From Planosporangium sp963837285 (GTDB taxonomy: Bacteria > Actinomycetota > Actinomycetes > Mycobacteriales > Micromonosporaceae), in NCBI GenBank assembly GCA_963837285.1, contig CAWIMS010000001.1, positions 930,001 through 994,000 of the forward strand: DNA of 64,000 bases, written 5' to 3'. The notes under the pieces are model-generated. The model was not told where the DNA came from. It ran no database searches and saw only the letters and a list, made by a program, of their open reading frames with translations. The translations under genes and the position numbers were made by a program. This document shows, piece by piece, positions 52,106 to 60,980 of this stretch. Each line of letters starts with the position of its first letter. Position 1 is the stretch's first letter.

Positions 52106-52978
52106 ATGACGACCCTGCGGTATGAGGTTGTGGACGTGTTTACCGACCGACCGTTCGCGGGTAATCCGCTGGCCGTCGTTTATGGCGCTGACGAGTTGGC
52201 CGGCGACCAGTTGCAGGCGATCGCCCGCGAGTTCAACCTGTCCGAGACGGTCTTCGTGCTGCCGCCGACCACGGCCGGGGCCACGTACCGCGCGCGGATC
52301 TTCACGCCGGCCGCGGAGATCCCGTTCGCCGGGCACCCGAGCGTCGGGGTGGCCGCCGCGCTGTACCGGGCGGGCCGTTTCCCGGCCGGGACGGTCGTCC
52401 AGGAGTGCGGCGCCGGCCTGTTGCCGATCAGCGTCGAGCCGACCGGATCATCGACGTTGACCGGGGCCACCCCGTACCTCGGCCCCGAACTCGACCCGGG
52501 GCCGCTGCTCGCGGCGGCCGGCCTGACCGGAGCCGACGCGGCCGGACCGGCACCCCGCCAGGCCGGCTGCGGGCTGAACTTCACGTACCTGCACGTCCGG
52601 CCGGACGCGGTCGCCCGGGCCGCCGCCGATGCGACGGCGATGCGGGCCGCCGGCGCCGACCGGCTGGACGTCTTCGCCTGGGACCCGGCGACCGCCACCG
52701 CGCACGTCCGCATGTTCGCGCCCGCGCTCGGCGTGCCGGAGGATCCGGCGACCGGCTCGGCCGCGCTCGGGCTCGGGGTCTGGCTGGTCGCCGCCGGGCT
52801 GCTGCCGCGCGAGGGCAAAGCGGTGTACCGGGTCCGCCAGGGCGCCGAGATCCACCGTCCATCCACACTGGACTGTGTAGTCGAGGCGAGCGGCGGCGCG
52901 GCCGTCACGACGACCGTCAGCGGCCACGTGATGCCGGTCGCCACCGGCGAGATCGCCGTCCCGCCGTTCGTCGGTTAG
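52106..52978 (+). CDS. PhzF-family isomerase
   Basis: A 290-residue protein of two similar halves with the PhzF signatures YEVVDVFTDRPFAGNPLAVV, LSETVFVLPP (catalytic-type Glu after Ser), FTPAAEIPFAGHPSVGVA, and PEDPATGSAALGLG. PhzF enzymes isomerise small molecules, as in phenazine synthesis, but no other phenazine gene is here, so the substrate is unknown. ATG start at 52106, with AGGGTG upstream; a GTG three codons earlier is possible. It overlaps the convergent DMT gene by four bases at the stops. Confidence 0.9.
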   Translation: MTTLRYEVVDVFTDRPFAGNPLAVVYGADELAGDQLQAIAREFNLSETVFVLPPTTAGATYRARIFTPAAEIPFAGHPSVGVAAALYRAGRFPAGTVVQECGAGLLPISVEPTGSSTLTGATPYLGPELDPGPLLAAAGLTGADAAGPAPRQAGCGLNFTYLHVRPDAVARAAADATAMRAAGADRLDVFAWDPATATAHVRMFAPALGVPEDPATGSAALGLGVWLVAAGLLPREGKAVYRVRQGAEIHRPSTLDCVVEASGGAAVTTTVSGHVMPVATGEIAVPPFVG

Positions 52979-53889
52979 ACCACCGGCTCCGGCGCCGGAA
53001 TGCGCCGGGCGGCGCCGAACACGACCACCAGCACCCCGGCGAGAAGCAGCGCGATCCCGGGCAGGCTGGCCGGCCGCGGCGCCTGCCCGAGCCACAGCCA
53101 CGCGATCAGCGCCGCACCCGGCACCTCGATCAGCAACACCACCGTCATCGTGGTCGCGGACACCCGGTGCAGGGCGTAGTTGATCAGCGAGTGCCCGAGC
53201 AGCTGCGGGCCGACCGTCATCGCACCGATCGCGAGCCAGGTCTGAAGATCAAAACCATGAATGGGTACGCGAAAAGCCAGGCACACCGCGCCCAGCAGCA
53301 GCGCGCAGACCGAGTAGCAGATCGTCGTGTACGTGGTCGTGCTGGTCCTGGCCCGGGCCTGCTCGCCGAATGTGGTGTACACGGCACCCGCGATCCCGCC
53401 CGCGATGGCGAGCAGGTCGCCGACCACGGCCCGGCCGGACACGGTCACGTCGGCCCCGGTGGCGAGCGCCGTCCCGAGTACCGCCACGGCGATGCCGACC
53501 CACGTGCTGCCCGCCACCGGTACCCGCCGGGCGACGGCGATCAGCGCGGCCCAGATCGGCTGGGTACTGACCATCGCGGTGGCCGCGGCGGCCGTGGTCA
53601 GCTTGGCGCTCGGTACCCACGTGCCGAAGTGCACGGCGAGCGCGACACCGGCGAGCCCGCACAGCAGCAGGCCGCTGCGGTCGAGCCCGCGCAGCTCGTC
53701 GCGCCGGGTGACGGCCGCCGTCGGCACCAGTACGCCGACGGCGAGAGCGTTGCGCCAGAACGCGATCGCGAGGGCCGGCGCCGCCGCGTACGCGATCAGG
53801 GGAGCCGACGAGGAGACCGCGATCACGGCGACGACGATCGCCACGGTGGTCGGCAGGCCCAGTGCGCGCATCGCAGTCGATGCTGCCAC
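52975..53889 (-). CDS. EamA/DMT-superfamily transporter
   Basis: A 304-residue protein with about ten hydrophobic helices in two homologous halves, typical for EamA exporters: IAFWRNALAVGVLVPTAAV, TAMVSTQPIWAALIAVA in the first half, and MTVGPQLLGHSLINYALHRV, VVLLIEVPGAALIAWLWLGQ in the second. Substrate unknown; efflux of a metabolite or amino acid is typical. Start GTG/ATG near 53889; a second ATG six codons downstream (MRALGLPT) is possible. Confidence 0.88.
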   Translation of the reverse strand: MAASTAMRALGLPTTVAIVVAVIAVSSSAPLIAYAAAPALAIAFWRNALAVGVLVPTAAVTRRDELRGLDRSGLLLCGLAGVALAVHFGTWVPSAKLTTAAAATAMVSTQPIWAALIAVARRVPVAGSTWVGIAVAVLGTALATGADVTVSGRAVVGDLLAIAGGIAGAVYTTFGEQARARTSTTTYTTICYSVCALLLGAVCLAFRVPIHGFDLQTWLAIGAMTVGPQLLGHSLINYALHRVSATTMTVVLLIEVPGAALIAWLWLGQAPRPASLPGIALLLAGVLVVVFGAARRIPAPEPVV

Positions 53890-54028
53890 CTCGCGGGACG
53901 CGTGTTTGCCGAAGCGGGCCGATGGGACAAGTGAGTATTACCAAACAGCGGACTGTGAGTAATTGGTCGATTACCCTCAGGTTCGCTTCCTCTTAGTTGC
54001 CCTCCTAGTTGTCCGGCGGAAGGTCATC

Positions 54029-54766
54029 ATGTACTTCGTCCGGCCCGTACCCCGTGCGGTGATCTTCGACTTCTTCGGAACGCTCACAAAGGCGGTCCGT
54101 CGTGGCCGCCGGCACGCCGAGATCGCCAGGTCGCTCGGCTGCAAACCGGAACGGTTCTTCGCCGAACTCGACCGCACCTTCTACGCCCGCGCCTCCGGCG
54201 GGTACGGCCCACCGATCGAGGCGCTGCGCCGGGTGGCGTACGCCGCCGGTGGCCGCCCCGGCCTCACCCAACTCGTGGACGCCGCCATGGACCGCGTCGA
54301 AGCGGTACGCGCCGACACGGTCCTGCGCCCCGAGGCCACATCGGTGCTCGCTGAACTGCACGAACGCGGACTTCCGACGCTTGTGCTCAGCGACTGCTGG
54401 TACGAACTGCCGGCTTTCCTGCCCCGGATGCCGGTAGCGCCCTACCTGGCCGGCTGCGTGTATTCCATCGACGTCGGTCACTGCAAACCGCACCCGGCGA
54501 TGTACCTGGAGGCATGCCGCCGGTTGCGGGTCGACCCGGACGAGTGCGTGTACCTCGGCGACGGGGGCAGCCACGAGCTGTCCGGCGCGCGGAACGTCGG
54601 CATGCTGTCGGTCCGATTGGTCGCGCCGGACCTGACCAGCCACCTGGTTTTCGGGAGCGACCGGACGTGGGCCGGGCCGACCGTACGCTCGCTGACCGAT
54701 CTACTGCCGTTGGTCGATTCCGAGGGGGCGAAACAGCGCCGGCTCGCGCGTACCCTGAGCGCATGA
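54029..54766 (+). CDS. HAD-family hydrolase
   Basis: A 245-residue hydrolase with motif I AVIFDFFGTLT (the second Asp is Phe, as in haloacid dehalogenase-like members), LVLSDCWYELPAFLP (motif II region), CKPHPAMYLEA (motif III Lys), and CVYLGDGGSHELSGARNVGM (motif IV). It probably acts on a small phosphate ester or halo-acid. The start MYFVRPVPRAV follows GGCGGAAGG. Its stop overlaps the AMMECR1 start (ATGA). Confidence 0.88.
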   Translation: MYFVRPVPRAVIFDFFGTLTKAVRRGRRHAEIARSLGCKPERFFAELDRTFYARASGGYGPPIEALRRVAYAAGGRPGLTQLVDAAMDRVEAVRADTVLRPEATSVLAELHERGLPTLVLSDCWYELPAFLPRMPVAPYLAGCVYSIDVGHCKPHPAMYLEACRRLRVDPDECVYLGDGGSHELSGARNVGMLSVRLVAPDLTSHLVFGSDRTWAGPTVRSLTDLLPLVDSEGAKQRRLARTLSA

Positions 54767-55389
54767 CGGGCACGGCCCGCGATCGGGTGGCGCCGCCGGG
54801 CGAGACCACGGCGGCGCTGGATCCGACCGACGGGACCGAGCTCGCCCGGCTCGCCGTCGGCGCGCTGGCGGCGCACCTGTGCAGGCAGCCGTTCATACCG
54901 GCGCAGCCCGCGTCGGTGGTGCTCGGGCGTCCCGGCGCGTCGTTCGTGACCCTGGAGTGCGCGGGTGTCCTGCGCGGTTGCGTCGGCACGATCGAAGTGG
55001 CCCGCCCGCTGTGGCGTGACGTGGTGCGCAACGCGGTGCGAGCGGCCGCCGATCCGCGGCTGCCCGCCGTCACCGCCGACGAGTGGCCCGATCTCGACAT
55101 CAAGCTGTCCGTGCTCAGCCTGCCGGAGCCGGTGCCCGCACCGGCGGCCCGGGAGCTGGCGGCCCGGTTGCGACCGGGTGTCGACGGCCTGCTGCTGAGC
55201 GATGGCGTACGCCGGGCGACCTTCCTGCCGGCGGTCTGGGCGAAGCTGGCCGAGCCGGACCGGTTCGTGGCCGCGCTACTGGTGAAGGGCGGCTGGCCGG
55301 TGGGCTCGTGGCCGGTGGGCCTGATCGCGCACCGGTACACCGCCGTCGAGTTCCACGATCGGGCGCCCCGCGCGGCACTGACCGCATAA
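54763..55389 (+). CDS. AMMECR1-domain protein (AmmeMemoRadiSam system protein A)
   Basis: A 208-residue protein with the AMMECR1 fold signature LRGCVGTIEVARPLWRDV and WPDLDIKLSVLSLPEPV, WAKLAEPDRFVAALLVKGGW and HRYTAVEFHD. This family often travels with a MEMO1-like and a radical SAM protein, but neither is adjacent here. Its biochemical function is unknown. The ATG overlaps the HAD stop. Confidence 0.88.
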   Translation: MTGTARDRVAPPGETTAALDPTDGTELARLAVGALAAHLCRQPFIPAQPASVVLGRPGASFVTLECAGVLRGCVGTIEVARPLWRDVVRNAVRAAADPRLPAVTADEWPDLDIKLSVLSLPEPVPAPAARELAARLRPGVDGLLLSDGVRRATFLPAVWAKLAEPDRFVAALLVKGGWPVGSWPVGLIAHRYTAVEFHDRAPRAALTA

Positions 55390-55426
55390 TGCAGGGCTGC
55401 ATACCTCAAAGCGCATAATTCAGAGC

Positions 55427-55921
55427 ATGGAGAGCACGCCGCTGGTCGACGAGGCGATGAAGAAGGCCGCGATCGCCTGGCTCACGGTGCCGGACGCCGG
55501 CCCCGCGTACGCGGTCTGGTGCCTGTGGATCGACGGCGCGCTCTACGTGGTGAGCGGCCCCGGGGAGCAGCCGGCGCCGGGTCTCGCCGGCACGGATACC
55601 GCGACCGTGACGGCGCGCGGCGACCACGGCGGCCGGATCGTCTCCTGGCCGGCCGCGGTGTCCCGGCTCACCCCGGACTCCGACGACTGGCCGGCGGTCA
55701 CGTCGCAACTCGCGGGCAAGCGGCTCAACGCTTCGGGCGCCGCCGAGCAGACGGTGGCCCGCTGGGCGGACACCGGCGTGGTCAGTCGCCTGGCGCCGGC
55801 CGGGGAGCCGACCGAGGCCGGCCGGACGATGCCGGCCGGGTCTCTCGCGGCTGCGCCACTACCGACCCCGGCCGCCCGCACCACCCGCCGCCCATTCCGC
55901 CTACACAAGGTCCGAACGTGA
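55427..55921 (+). CDS. Hypothetical protein, stop codon shared with a family A repeat
   Basis: A 164-residue protein I cannot assign. MKKAAIAWLTVPDAGPAYAV, WCLWIDGALYVVSGPGEQ and HGGRIVSWPAAVSRLTP suggest a split-barrel, pyridoxamine-oxidase-like fold. The last about 25 residues are Pro/Arg-rich, and the TGA straddles the start of the repeat array, so the 3' end may have been altered by the insertion. Two GCATAATNCAG units 29 bases apart (55384 and 55413) precede the ATG and may contain its promoter. Confidence 0.65.
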   Translation: MESTPLVDEAMKKAAIAWLTVPDAGPAYAVWCLWIDGALYVVSGPGEQPAPGLAGTDTATVTARGDHGGRIVSWPAAVSRLTPDSDDWPAVTSQLAGKRLNASGAAEQTVARWADTGVVSRLAPAGEPTEAGRTMPAGSLAAAPLPTPAARTTRRPFRLHKVRT

Positions 55922-56006
55922 TCGGCACAAACTTCCCGGCAATCGGCACAAACTTCCCGGCAATCGGCCGCAAACTTCCCCGCAATCGGCCGCAAAACTT
56001 CCCGGC
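55920..56006 (+). repeat. Tandem array of four family A half-units
   Basis: Four units of 21, 21, 22 and 23 bases, each (G/A)ATCGGC, then CACAAA or CGCAAA, then CTTCCC(G/C)GC, run head to tail into a complete family A element. They correspond to the left about 20 bases of the element. This is the only place in the window where part of the repeat is amplified. Confidence 0.9.
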
Positions 56007-56081
56007 AATCGGCACAATTTCCCGGAAATAGTGGCCTCCCGGGTTCGCTGAGGCCACTATTTCCGGGAAGTTGTGACGGTC
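56007..56081. repeat. Family A 75-bp palindromic repeat, copy 9
   Basis: A complete element directly after the tandem array and 4 bases before the stop of the convergent dehydrogenase gene. Both halves carry the TATTTCC/GGAAATA variant, matched between arms. Right end GTGACGGTC. Confidence 0.9.
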
Positions 56082-56085
56082 ATTC

Positions 56086-56922
56086 CTACAGGCCGACGGC
56101 CTTGGTGCTCGCCTCCCACAGGCGCGCGGCCAGGTCCGGATCGGACGCGGCCGGCGCCGGCTGGCGGAGGTTGCGCTTGATGTAGTACCCGCCCTGCGTG
56201 ACATCGGTCGCATCCGTCGTGGCCAGCCACACCATCGTGTCGGCGCCGCCGGCCGGCGTGACGAGGAACGGCGCGGCCTTGTAGAACAGCGAAACGGCGA
56301 AGCTGTCCGAGCCGAACCGGCTACGCACGACACCCGGGTGGTACGAGGTCGAGAGGATGTCCGGCCAGCGCCGCCCGGCCTCGGCGGCGAACAGGATGTT
56401 GGCCGCCTTGCTCGCACCGTACGTCGCGAACGCGGTGTACCTGCGACCCTCGCCGGTCAGGTTGTCCGGGTCGGGCACGCCGCTGCGGTGCGCGTCGGAC
56501 GCGGTGTTCACCACCCGGCCGCCGCGCAGCCGCTCCCGCAACAGGTTGGTCAACAGGAACGGCGCGAGATGGTTGCCCTGGATGGTCGACTCGTAACCGT
56601 CCACGGTGGAAACGAACTTCGGCACCAGCCCGCCGGCGTTGTTCGCCAGCACGTCGATCTTCTCGTACCGGTCGAGCAGGTGTGCCGCGAGCGTGCGTAC
56701 CTCGTCGAGCCGGGCGAAGTCGGCCCGGAACTGGTCGGGAGCCGAGCCGCCGGCTTCCTGTACCGCCGAAACGGCTGAAGCGAGACGGCCCGGATCGCGC
56801 CCCACGACGACGACCCGCGCGCCACGCCGCGCGAATTCCTGGGCGGCGGCGAGCCCGACGCCCGAACTGGCCCCGGTCACCACGACCGTGAGATCTTCCA
56901 CAGCTTTGTTCTCCCCGATCAC
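56086..56922 (-). CDS. Short-chain dehydrogenase/reductase
   Basis: A 278-residue SDR of the retinol dehydrogenase-like group. The NADP motif is VTGASSGVGLAAAQEFARRG, followed by VLANNAGG and the catalytic Tyr/Lys in TYGASKAANILF. GNHLAPFLLTNLL is typical. Substrate unknown. Start ATG giving MIGENKAVEDLTVVVTG; it is divergent from the CoA-ester lyase gene with only 14 bases between. Confidence 0.88.
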   Translation of the reverse strand: MIGENKAVEDLTVVVTGASSGVGLAAAQEFARRGARVVVVGRDPGRLASAVSAVQEAGGSAPDQFRADFARLDEVRTLAAHLLDRYEKIDVLANNAGGLVPKFVSTVDGYESTIQGNHLAPFLLTNLLRERLRGGRVVNTASDAHRSGVPDPDNLTGEGRRYTAFATYGASKAANILFAAEAGRRWPDILSTSYHPGVVRSRFGSDSFAVSLFYKAAPFLVTPAGGADTMVWLATTDATDVTQGGYYIKRNLRQPAPAASDPDLAARLWEASTKAVGL

Positions 56923-56936
56923 GCCGCGAGGTTACC

Positions 56937-57935
56937 GTGGCGACAACTGACTTACCGATGCCTAAGGAGCCGTTCGTCATGGGTGCACTCGGACGACCCC
57001 GCCGATCCTGCCTGGCCGTCCCCGGGTCGAGCGTCAAAATGCTCGGCAAGGCCCAGGGACTCCCCGCTGACCAGGTCTTCCTCGACCTGGAGGATGCGGT
57101 GGCGCCGTTGGCCAAGCCGGATGCGCGGAAGAATATCGTCGCCGCGCTGAACGACGGTGACTGGGCTGGCAAGGTCCGGGTGGTGCGGGTCAACGATCTC
57201 ACGACCCCGTGGACCTACCGCGACGTGGTCGAGGTGGTGGAGGGCGCCGGCGCCAACCTCGACGCGATCATGCTGCCGAAGGTGCAGTCGGCGGCGCAGG
57301 TGCAGTGGCTCGACCTCACGCTCACCCAGATCGAGAAGACCATCGGCCTGCCGGTTGGCAGCGTCGGCATCGAGGCGCAGATCGAGAACGCGGCCGGGCT
57401 GGTCAACGTCGACGCGATCGCGACCGCGTCGCCGCGAATCGAGACGATCATCTTCGGGCCCGCCGACTTCATGGCCTCGATCAACATGAAGTCGATGGTG
57501 GTTGGCGCGCTCATCCCGGACTACCCCGGTGATCCGTACCACTACATCCTGATGCGGATCCTGATGGCTGCCCGCATGCACGACCTCCAGGCCATCGACG
57601 GGCCGTTCCTCCAGATCCGCGACGTGGACGCGTTCACGGAGGTGGCGCGGCGCAGCGCCGCGTTGGGGTTCGACGGCAAGTGGGTACTGCACCCCGGGCA
57701 GATCGACGCCGCCAATGAGGTGTACTCGCCGAGCCAGTCCGACTACGACCACGCCGAGTTGATCCTGGACGCGTACGAGTACTACACCTCGGAGAAGGGT
57801 GGCAAGCTCGGCGCGGTCATGCTCGGTGACGAGATGATCGACGAGGCGTCCCGCAAGATGGCACTCGTGGTCGCCGGCAAGGGCCGCGCCGCCGGCATGG
57901 CGCGGACCAGCGCGTTCACCCCGCCGGAGGGTTAG
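56937..57935 (+). CDS. HpcH/HpaI aldolase family CoA-ester lyase (malyl-CoA lyase-like)
   Basis: A 332-residue TIM-barrel lyase. SCLAVPGSSVKMLGKAQ, VFLDLEDAVAPLAKPDAR (Glu/Asp metal site), IMLPKVQSAAQV, GIEAQIENAAGL and FGPADFMASINM fit the malyl/methylmalyl/citryl-CoA lyase group. Actinobacterial relatives cleave L-malyl-CoA or beta-methylmalyl-CoA in C2 assimilation. The acyl-CoA dehydrogenase and SDR genes nearby support CoA-ester metabolism. GTG at 56937 or ATG at 56958 may be the start. Its stop overlaps the convergent DUF4190 gene by four bases. Confidence 0.88.
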   Translation: MATTDLPMPKEPFVMGALGRPRRSCLAVPGSSVKMLGKAQGLPADQVFLDLEDAVAPLAKPDARKNIVAALNDGDWAGKVRVVRVNDLTTPWTYRDVVEVVEGAGANLDAIMLPKVQSAAQVQWLDLTLTQIEKTIGLPVGSVGIEAQIENAAGLVNVDAIATASPRIETIIFGPADFMASINMKSMVVGALIPDYPGDPYHYILMRILMAARMHDLQAIDGPFLQIRDVDAFTEVARRSAALGFDGKWVLHPGQIDAANEVYSPSQSDYDHAELILDAYEYYTSEKGGKLGAVMLGDEMIDEASRKMALVVAGKGRAAGMARTSAFTPPEG

Positions 57936-58414
57936 TACGTCGAGGTCGACGAATGGTTCGCCGCATAGATGATCATGATCACGATGAACGCGATGTACGC
58001 CAGGATCAGGCCGGTCAGGATCCAGCCGACGATGATGCCGGCCAGCGCCATGCCGTCGCCGCCCTCGCCCCGTTCGCGGATCTGGCGGCGCGCCACGTGA
58101 CCCATGATCGCCCCGACCGGCGCGGTGAGCCCGCAGGCCAGCCCGCACAGCGACAGGATCATCGAGGTGAGCGCCAGTGTGTTGGTCTTCGGGGGCGCCG
58201 GCATCGCCGGGCCGTAACCGTAGGCGGGATAGGCCGCGTAACCGCCCGGCGGAACCGCGTAGCTCGGTGACGTGGGCGCGCCGTAACTGGGCGAAATCGG
58301 CACACCACCGTGCGGGTCGGCGTACGGTTGCTGCGACGGATCCGACTGCGGCGACGGCCAGGACGGGTCCTGCCAGCTGCCCGGTTGCTGGGGCTGCTGT
58401 GGCGGATAGGTCAT
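57932..58414 (-). CDS. DUF4190 membrane protein
   Basis: A 160-residue protein. The first about 75 residues are rich in Pro, Gln, Ser and Tyr with repeats of SPSYG/AVPP. Two membrane helices follow (LTSMILSLCGLACGLTAPVG and GIIVGWILTGLILAYIAFIV) around the family motif GHVARRQIRERGEGGDGMA. Function unknown. Confidence 0.85.
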   Translation of the reverse strand: MTYPPQQPQQPGSWQDPSWPSPQSDPSQQPYADPHGGVPISPSYGAPTSPSYAVPPGGYAAYPAYGYGPAMPAPPKTNTLALTSMILSLCGLACGLTAPVGAIMGHVARRQIRERGEGGDGMALAGIIVGWILTGLILAYIAFIVIMIIYAANHSSTSTY

Positions 58415-58698
58415 CTCGCTGCTCCCGTACGTTCAACGTCGCACCGCACCGTCGGTCGGCGATCGGCCACGCAAGGGTAGCGGTCAGGTGCGACACAGCG
58501 CTGTCCCCCCAACCGGGCTGCCCCCGACTCGCAACATTCGGGTAGTTCGCCTCGTTCTCGTTGCCCGATACGCGCGCAACAGGCAGGATCGCCTCCATGG
58601 CAACTGATTCGCGTGCTCGGCGCGACGTGAGCCGGCCAGGGCAGGCGCGTCGCACCCTCCGGGCGGTGCCGACCGGCGAACGGGACGACGAGGCGACC

Positions 58699-59484
58699 GT
58701 GACGGAGGCGGGTTCCCCAGCCCTCGACGACCGGCTCGACGGCCGGGTCGCGCTGGTCACCGGTGCGGGCAGCCCGGACGGGATCGGCTACGCCACGGCC
58801 CGGCGGCTGCGCGCCTTGGGCGCCAGCGTAGCGATCGTCTCCACCACCCGGCGCATCCACGAGCGGGCCACCGAGCTCGGCGTCACCGGTTTCGTCGCCG
58901 ACCTCACGGTCGAAGCCGAGGTGGGCGCGCTCACCGACGCGATCAGCGAGCAGTTGGGCATCGTCGACATCGTGGTCAACAACGCGGGCCTCGCCAGCAA
59001 GGCCAGCCCGGAGGTGCTGCGACCGGTCGCGCAGCTCACGTACGAGGAGTGGCGCGCCGAGATCGACCGCAACCTGAGCACCGCGTTCCTGGTCAGCCGC
59101 GCGTTCGTCGGCGGCATGGCCGAGCACGGCTGGGGCCGCATCGTCAACCTGGCCGCCACCGCCGGGCCGGTGAACGCGCTGCCCGCCGAGGCCGGGTACG
59201 CCGCGGCCAAGGCCGGTGTGGTGGGCCTGACCCGCGCGCTCGCGATGGAACTGGTCGCCGACGGCATCACGGTCAACGCGGTCGCGCCGGGGATCATCCA
59301 CACCGGAGCGTCCACCTTGGTCGAGCTGAAGCAGGGGTACGGCACGCCGATGGGCCGCCCCGGGACGCCGGACGAGGTCGCCGCCGCGATCGCGTTCCTG
59401 TGCTCGCCGGCGGCGTCGTACATCACCGGTCAGATGCTCGTCATCGACGGTGGCAACAGCGTCCAGGAAGCCCAGTACCGCTGA
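58699..59484 (+). CDS. SDR-family oxidoreductase (FabG-like)
   Basis: A 261-residue short-chain dehydrogenase with VALVTGAGSPDGIGYATARR (NADP motif with a two-residue insert), VVNNAG, NLAATAGPVNALPAEAGYAAAK (catalytic Ser region, Tyr, Lys) and the C-terminal SYITGQMLVIDGGNS. It probably reduces a 3-oxoacyl or similar substrate. The GTG at 58699 was chosen; it leaves a usual SDR length. The ATG at 58597 would add 34 Arg-rich residues unlike the family. A family A repeat follows the stop by 9 bases. Confidence 0.85.
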   Translation: MTEAGSPALDDRLDGRVALVTGAGSPDGIGYATARRLRALGASVAIVSTTRRIHERATELGVTGFVADLTVEAEVGALTDAISEQLGIVDIVVNNAGLASKASPEVLRPVAQLTYEEWRAEIDRNLSTAFLVSRAFVGGMAEHGWGRIVNLAATAGPVNALPAEAGYAAAKAGVVGLTRALAMELVADGITVNAVAPGIIHTGASTLVELKQGYGTPMGRPGTPDEVAAAIAFLCSPAASYITGQMLVIDGGNSVQEAQYR

Positions 59485-59493
59485 GTCCCCCGT

Positions 59494-59568
59494 TCTTGGC
59501 ACAACTTCCCGGAAGTAGTGGTCTCCGCGCGGCCCTGAGGCCACAACTTCCCGGAAGTTGTGACGATC
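59494..59568. repeat. Family A 75-bp palindromic repeat, copy 10
   Basis: It lies between two plus-strand genes, 9 bases after the SDR stop. The left end is worn (TCTTGGCAC instead of GATCGGCAC); the remainder is well kept, including matched TGAGGCCACAAC in the second half. Confidence 0.9.
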
Positions 59569-59674
59569 ACGGCGCTGCGGCGCCTGATCCGTGATGGTGT
59601 TCACAAGGAGTGACGGCGCAACGTGTCAGTAACTTAGTCTTCGTTCACCAACTGCGCGTTTCGGAGGTCATTCG

Positions 59675-60882
59675 ATGGCACGCCTCGCCCAGACGCCCGG
59701 CCTGACCGACGTCCAGCAGTCGATCCTGGAGACCGTCCGCGAGTTCGTGGACAAGGAGATCATTCCGAACGCGCAGCGGTTGGAGCACGCCGACGAGTAC
59801 CCGGCCGACATCGTCGACGGCATGCGCGAGATGGGCCTGTTCGGCCTCACGATCGCCGAGGAGTACGGCGGGCTCGGCGAGTCACTGCTGACGTACGCGC
59901 TGGTCGTGGAGGAGCTGTCGCGCGGCTGGATGTCGATCTCCGGGATCGTCAACACCCACTTCATCGTCGCGTACCTGATCTCCCAGCACGGCTCGCCGGA
60001 GCAGAAGCAACGCCTGCTGCCGCTGATGGCCGAGCGGCGAGGTGCGGGGCGCGTTCTCCATGTCGGAGCCGGGCTGCGGCTCGGACGTGTCGGCCATCCG
60101 GTCCAAGGCGGTCCGCGACGACAGTGACCGGTTCGTGATCGACGGCCAGAAGATGTGGCTGACCAACGGCGCGTACTCGTCGGTCGTCGCCACCCTGGTC
60201 AAGACCGACACTCGGCGCCGACACCGTGTACGGCAACATGACCACGTTCCTGCTGGAGAAGGAGCCGGGCTTCGGCGAGACCGCGCCCGGGCTGACCATC
60301 CCCGGCAAGATCGAAAAGATGGGGTACAAGGGCGTCGAGACCACCGAGATGGTCCTCGACGGGCACGTGGTCGACGCCTCAGCCGTGCTCGGCGGCGCCG
60401 ATGTCGGCCTCGGGCGCGGCTTCTACCAGATGATGGACGGTATCGAGGTGGGCCGGGTCAACGTCGCGGCCCGCGCGTGCGGCATCTCGTTGCGCGCGTT
60501 CGAGTTGGCCGTCGCGTACGCCCAGCAGCGGCAGACCTTCGGCAAGCCGCTGGCCGGACACCAGGCGATCGCGTTCAAGCTGGCCGAGATGGGCACGAAG
60601 ATCGAGGCGGCGCACGCGCTGATGGTCAACGCGGCCCGGCTCAAGGACGCCGGCCAGCGCAACGACGTCGAGGCGGGGATGGCGAAACTGCTCGCCAGCG
60701 AGTACTGCGCCGAGGTCGTACAGGAGGCGTTCCGCATCCACGGCGGTTACGGCTACTCCAAGGAGTACGAGATCGAGCGGCTGATGCGAGAGGCACCGTT
60801 CCTGCTGATCGGCGAGGGCACCTCGGAGATCCAGAAGACCATCATCTCCCGTGGCCTGCTCAAGGAGTACAAGCAGCGCTAA
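59675..60882 (+). pseudogene. Frameshifted acyl-CoA dehydrogenase
   Basis: An FAD-dependent beta-oxidation type enzyme. The first frame runs from MARLAQTPGLTDVQQSILET through GLTIAEEYGGLGES to LLPLMAERRG. A slip near 60040 leads to RGAFSMSEPGCGSDVSAIRS (the FAD-binding signature) and QKMWLTNGAYSSVVATLVKT. A second near 60213 leads to MTTFLLEKEPGFG and on to the end, with ACGISLRAFELAVAYAQQRQ and FRIHGGYGYSKEYEIERLMREA (arginine and catalytic-region motifs). Restored length is about 402 residues, normal. Start ATG after CGGAGG. Given full motif retention, sequence error is plausible. Confidence 0.85.
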
Positions 60883-60883
60883 T

Positions 60884-60956
60884 GATCGTCACAACTTCCG
60901 GGAAGTAGTGGCCTCCGGGCCATTTTGGCCACAACTTCCGGGAAGTTGTGACGATC
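60884..60956. repeat. Family A palindromic repeat, copy 11 (73 bp)
   Basis: It starts one base after the acyl-CoA dehydrogenase stop and ends 25 bases before the convergent CoA-binding gene stop. It is two bases shorter than the others, the loss being in the centre (GGGCCATTTTGGCC). The outer arms GATCGTC/GACGATC show a matched change, so pairing is kept. Confidence 0.9.
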
Positions 60957-60980
60957 AAGCCTGGCGGTCGTGGCCGGTGA

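Noticed and set aside
55920..56081. CRISPR array
   Set aside because: The units follow one another without unique spacers and derive from the family A repeat.
2232..60956. Family A repeats as a conserved small peptide or as tRNA-like genes
   Set aside because: The peptides appear in different frames around different copies and lack starts; folding is a simple double hairpin, not a cloverleaf.
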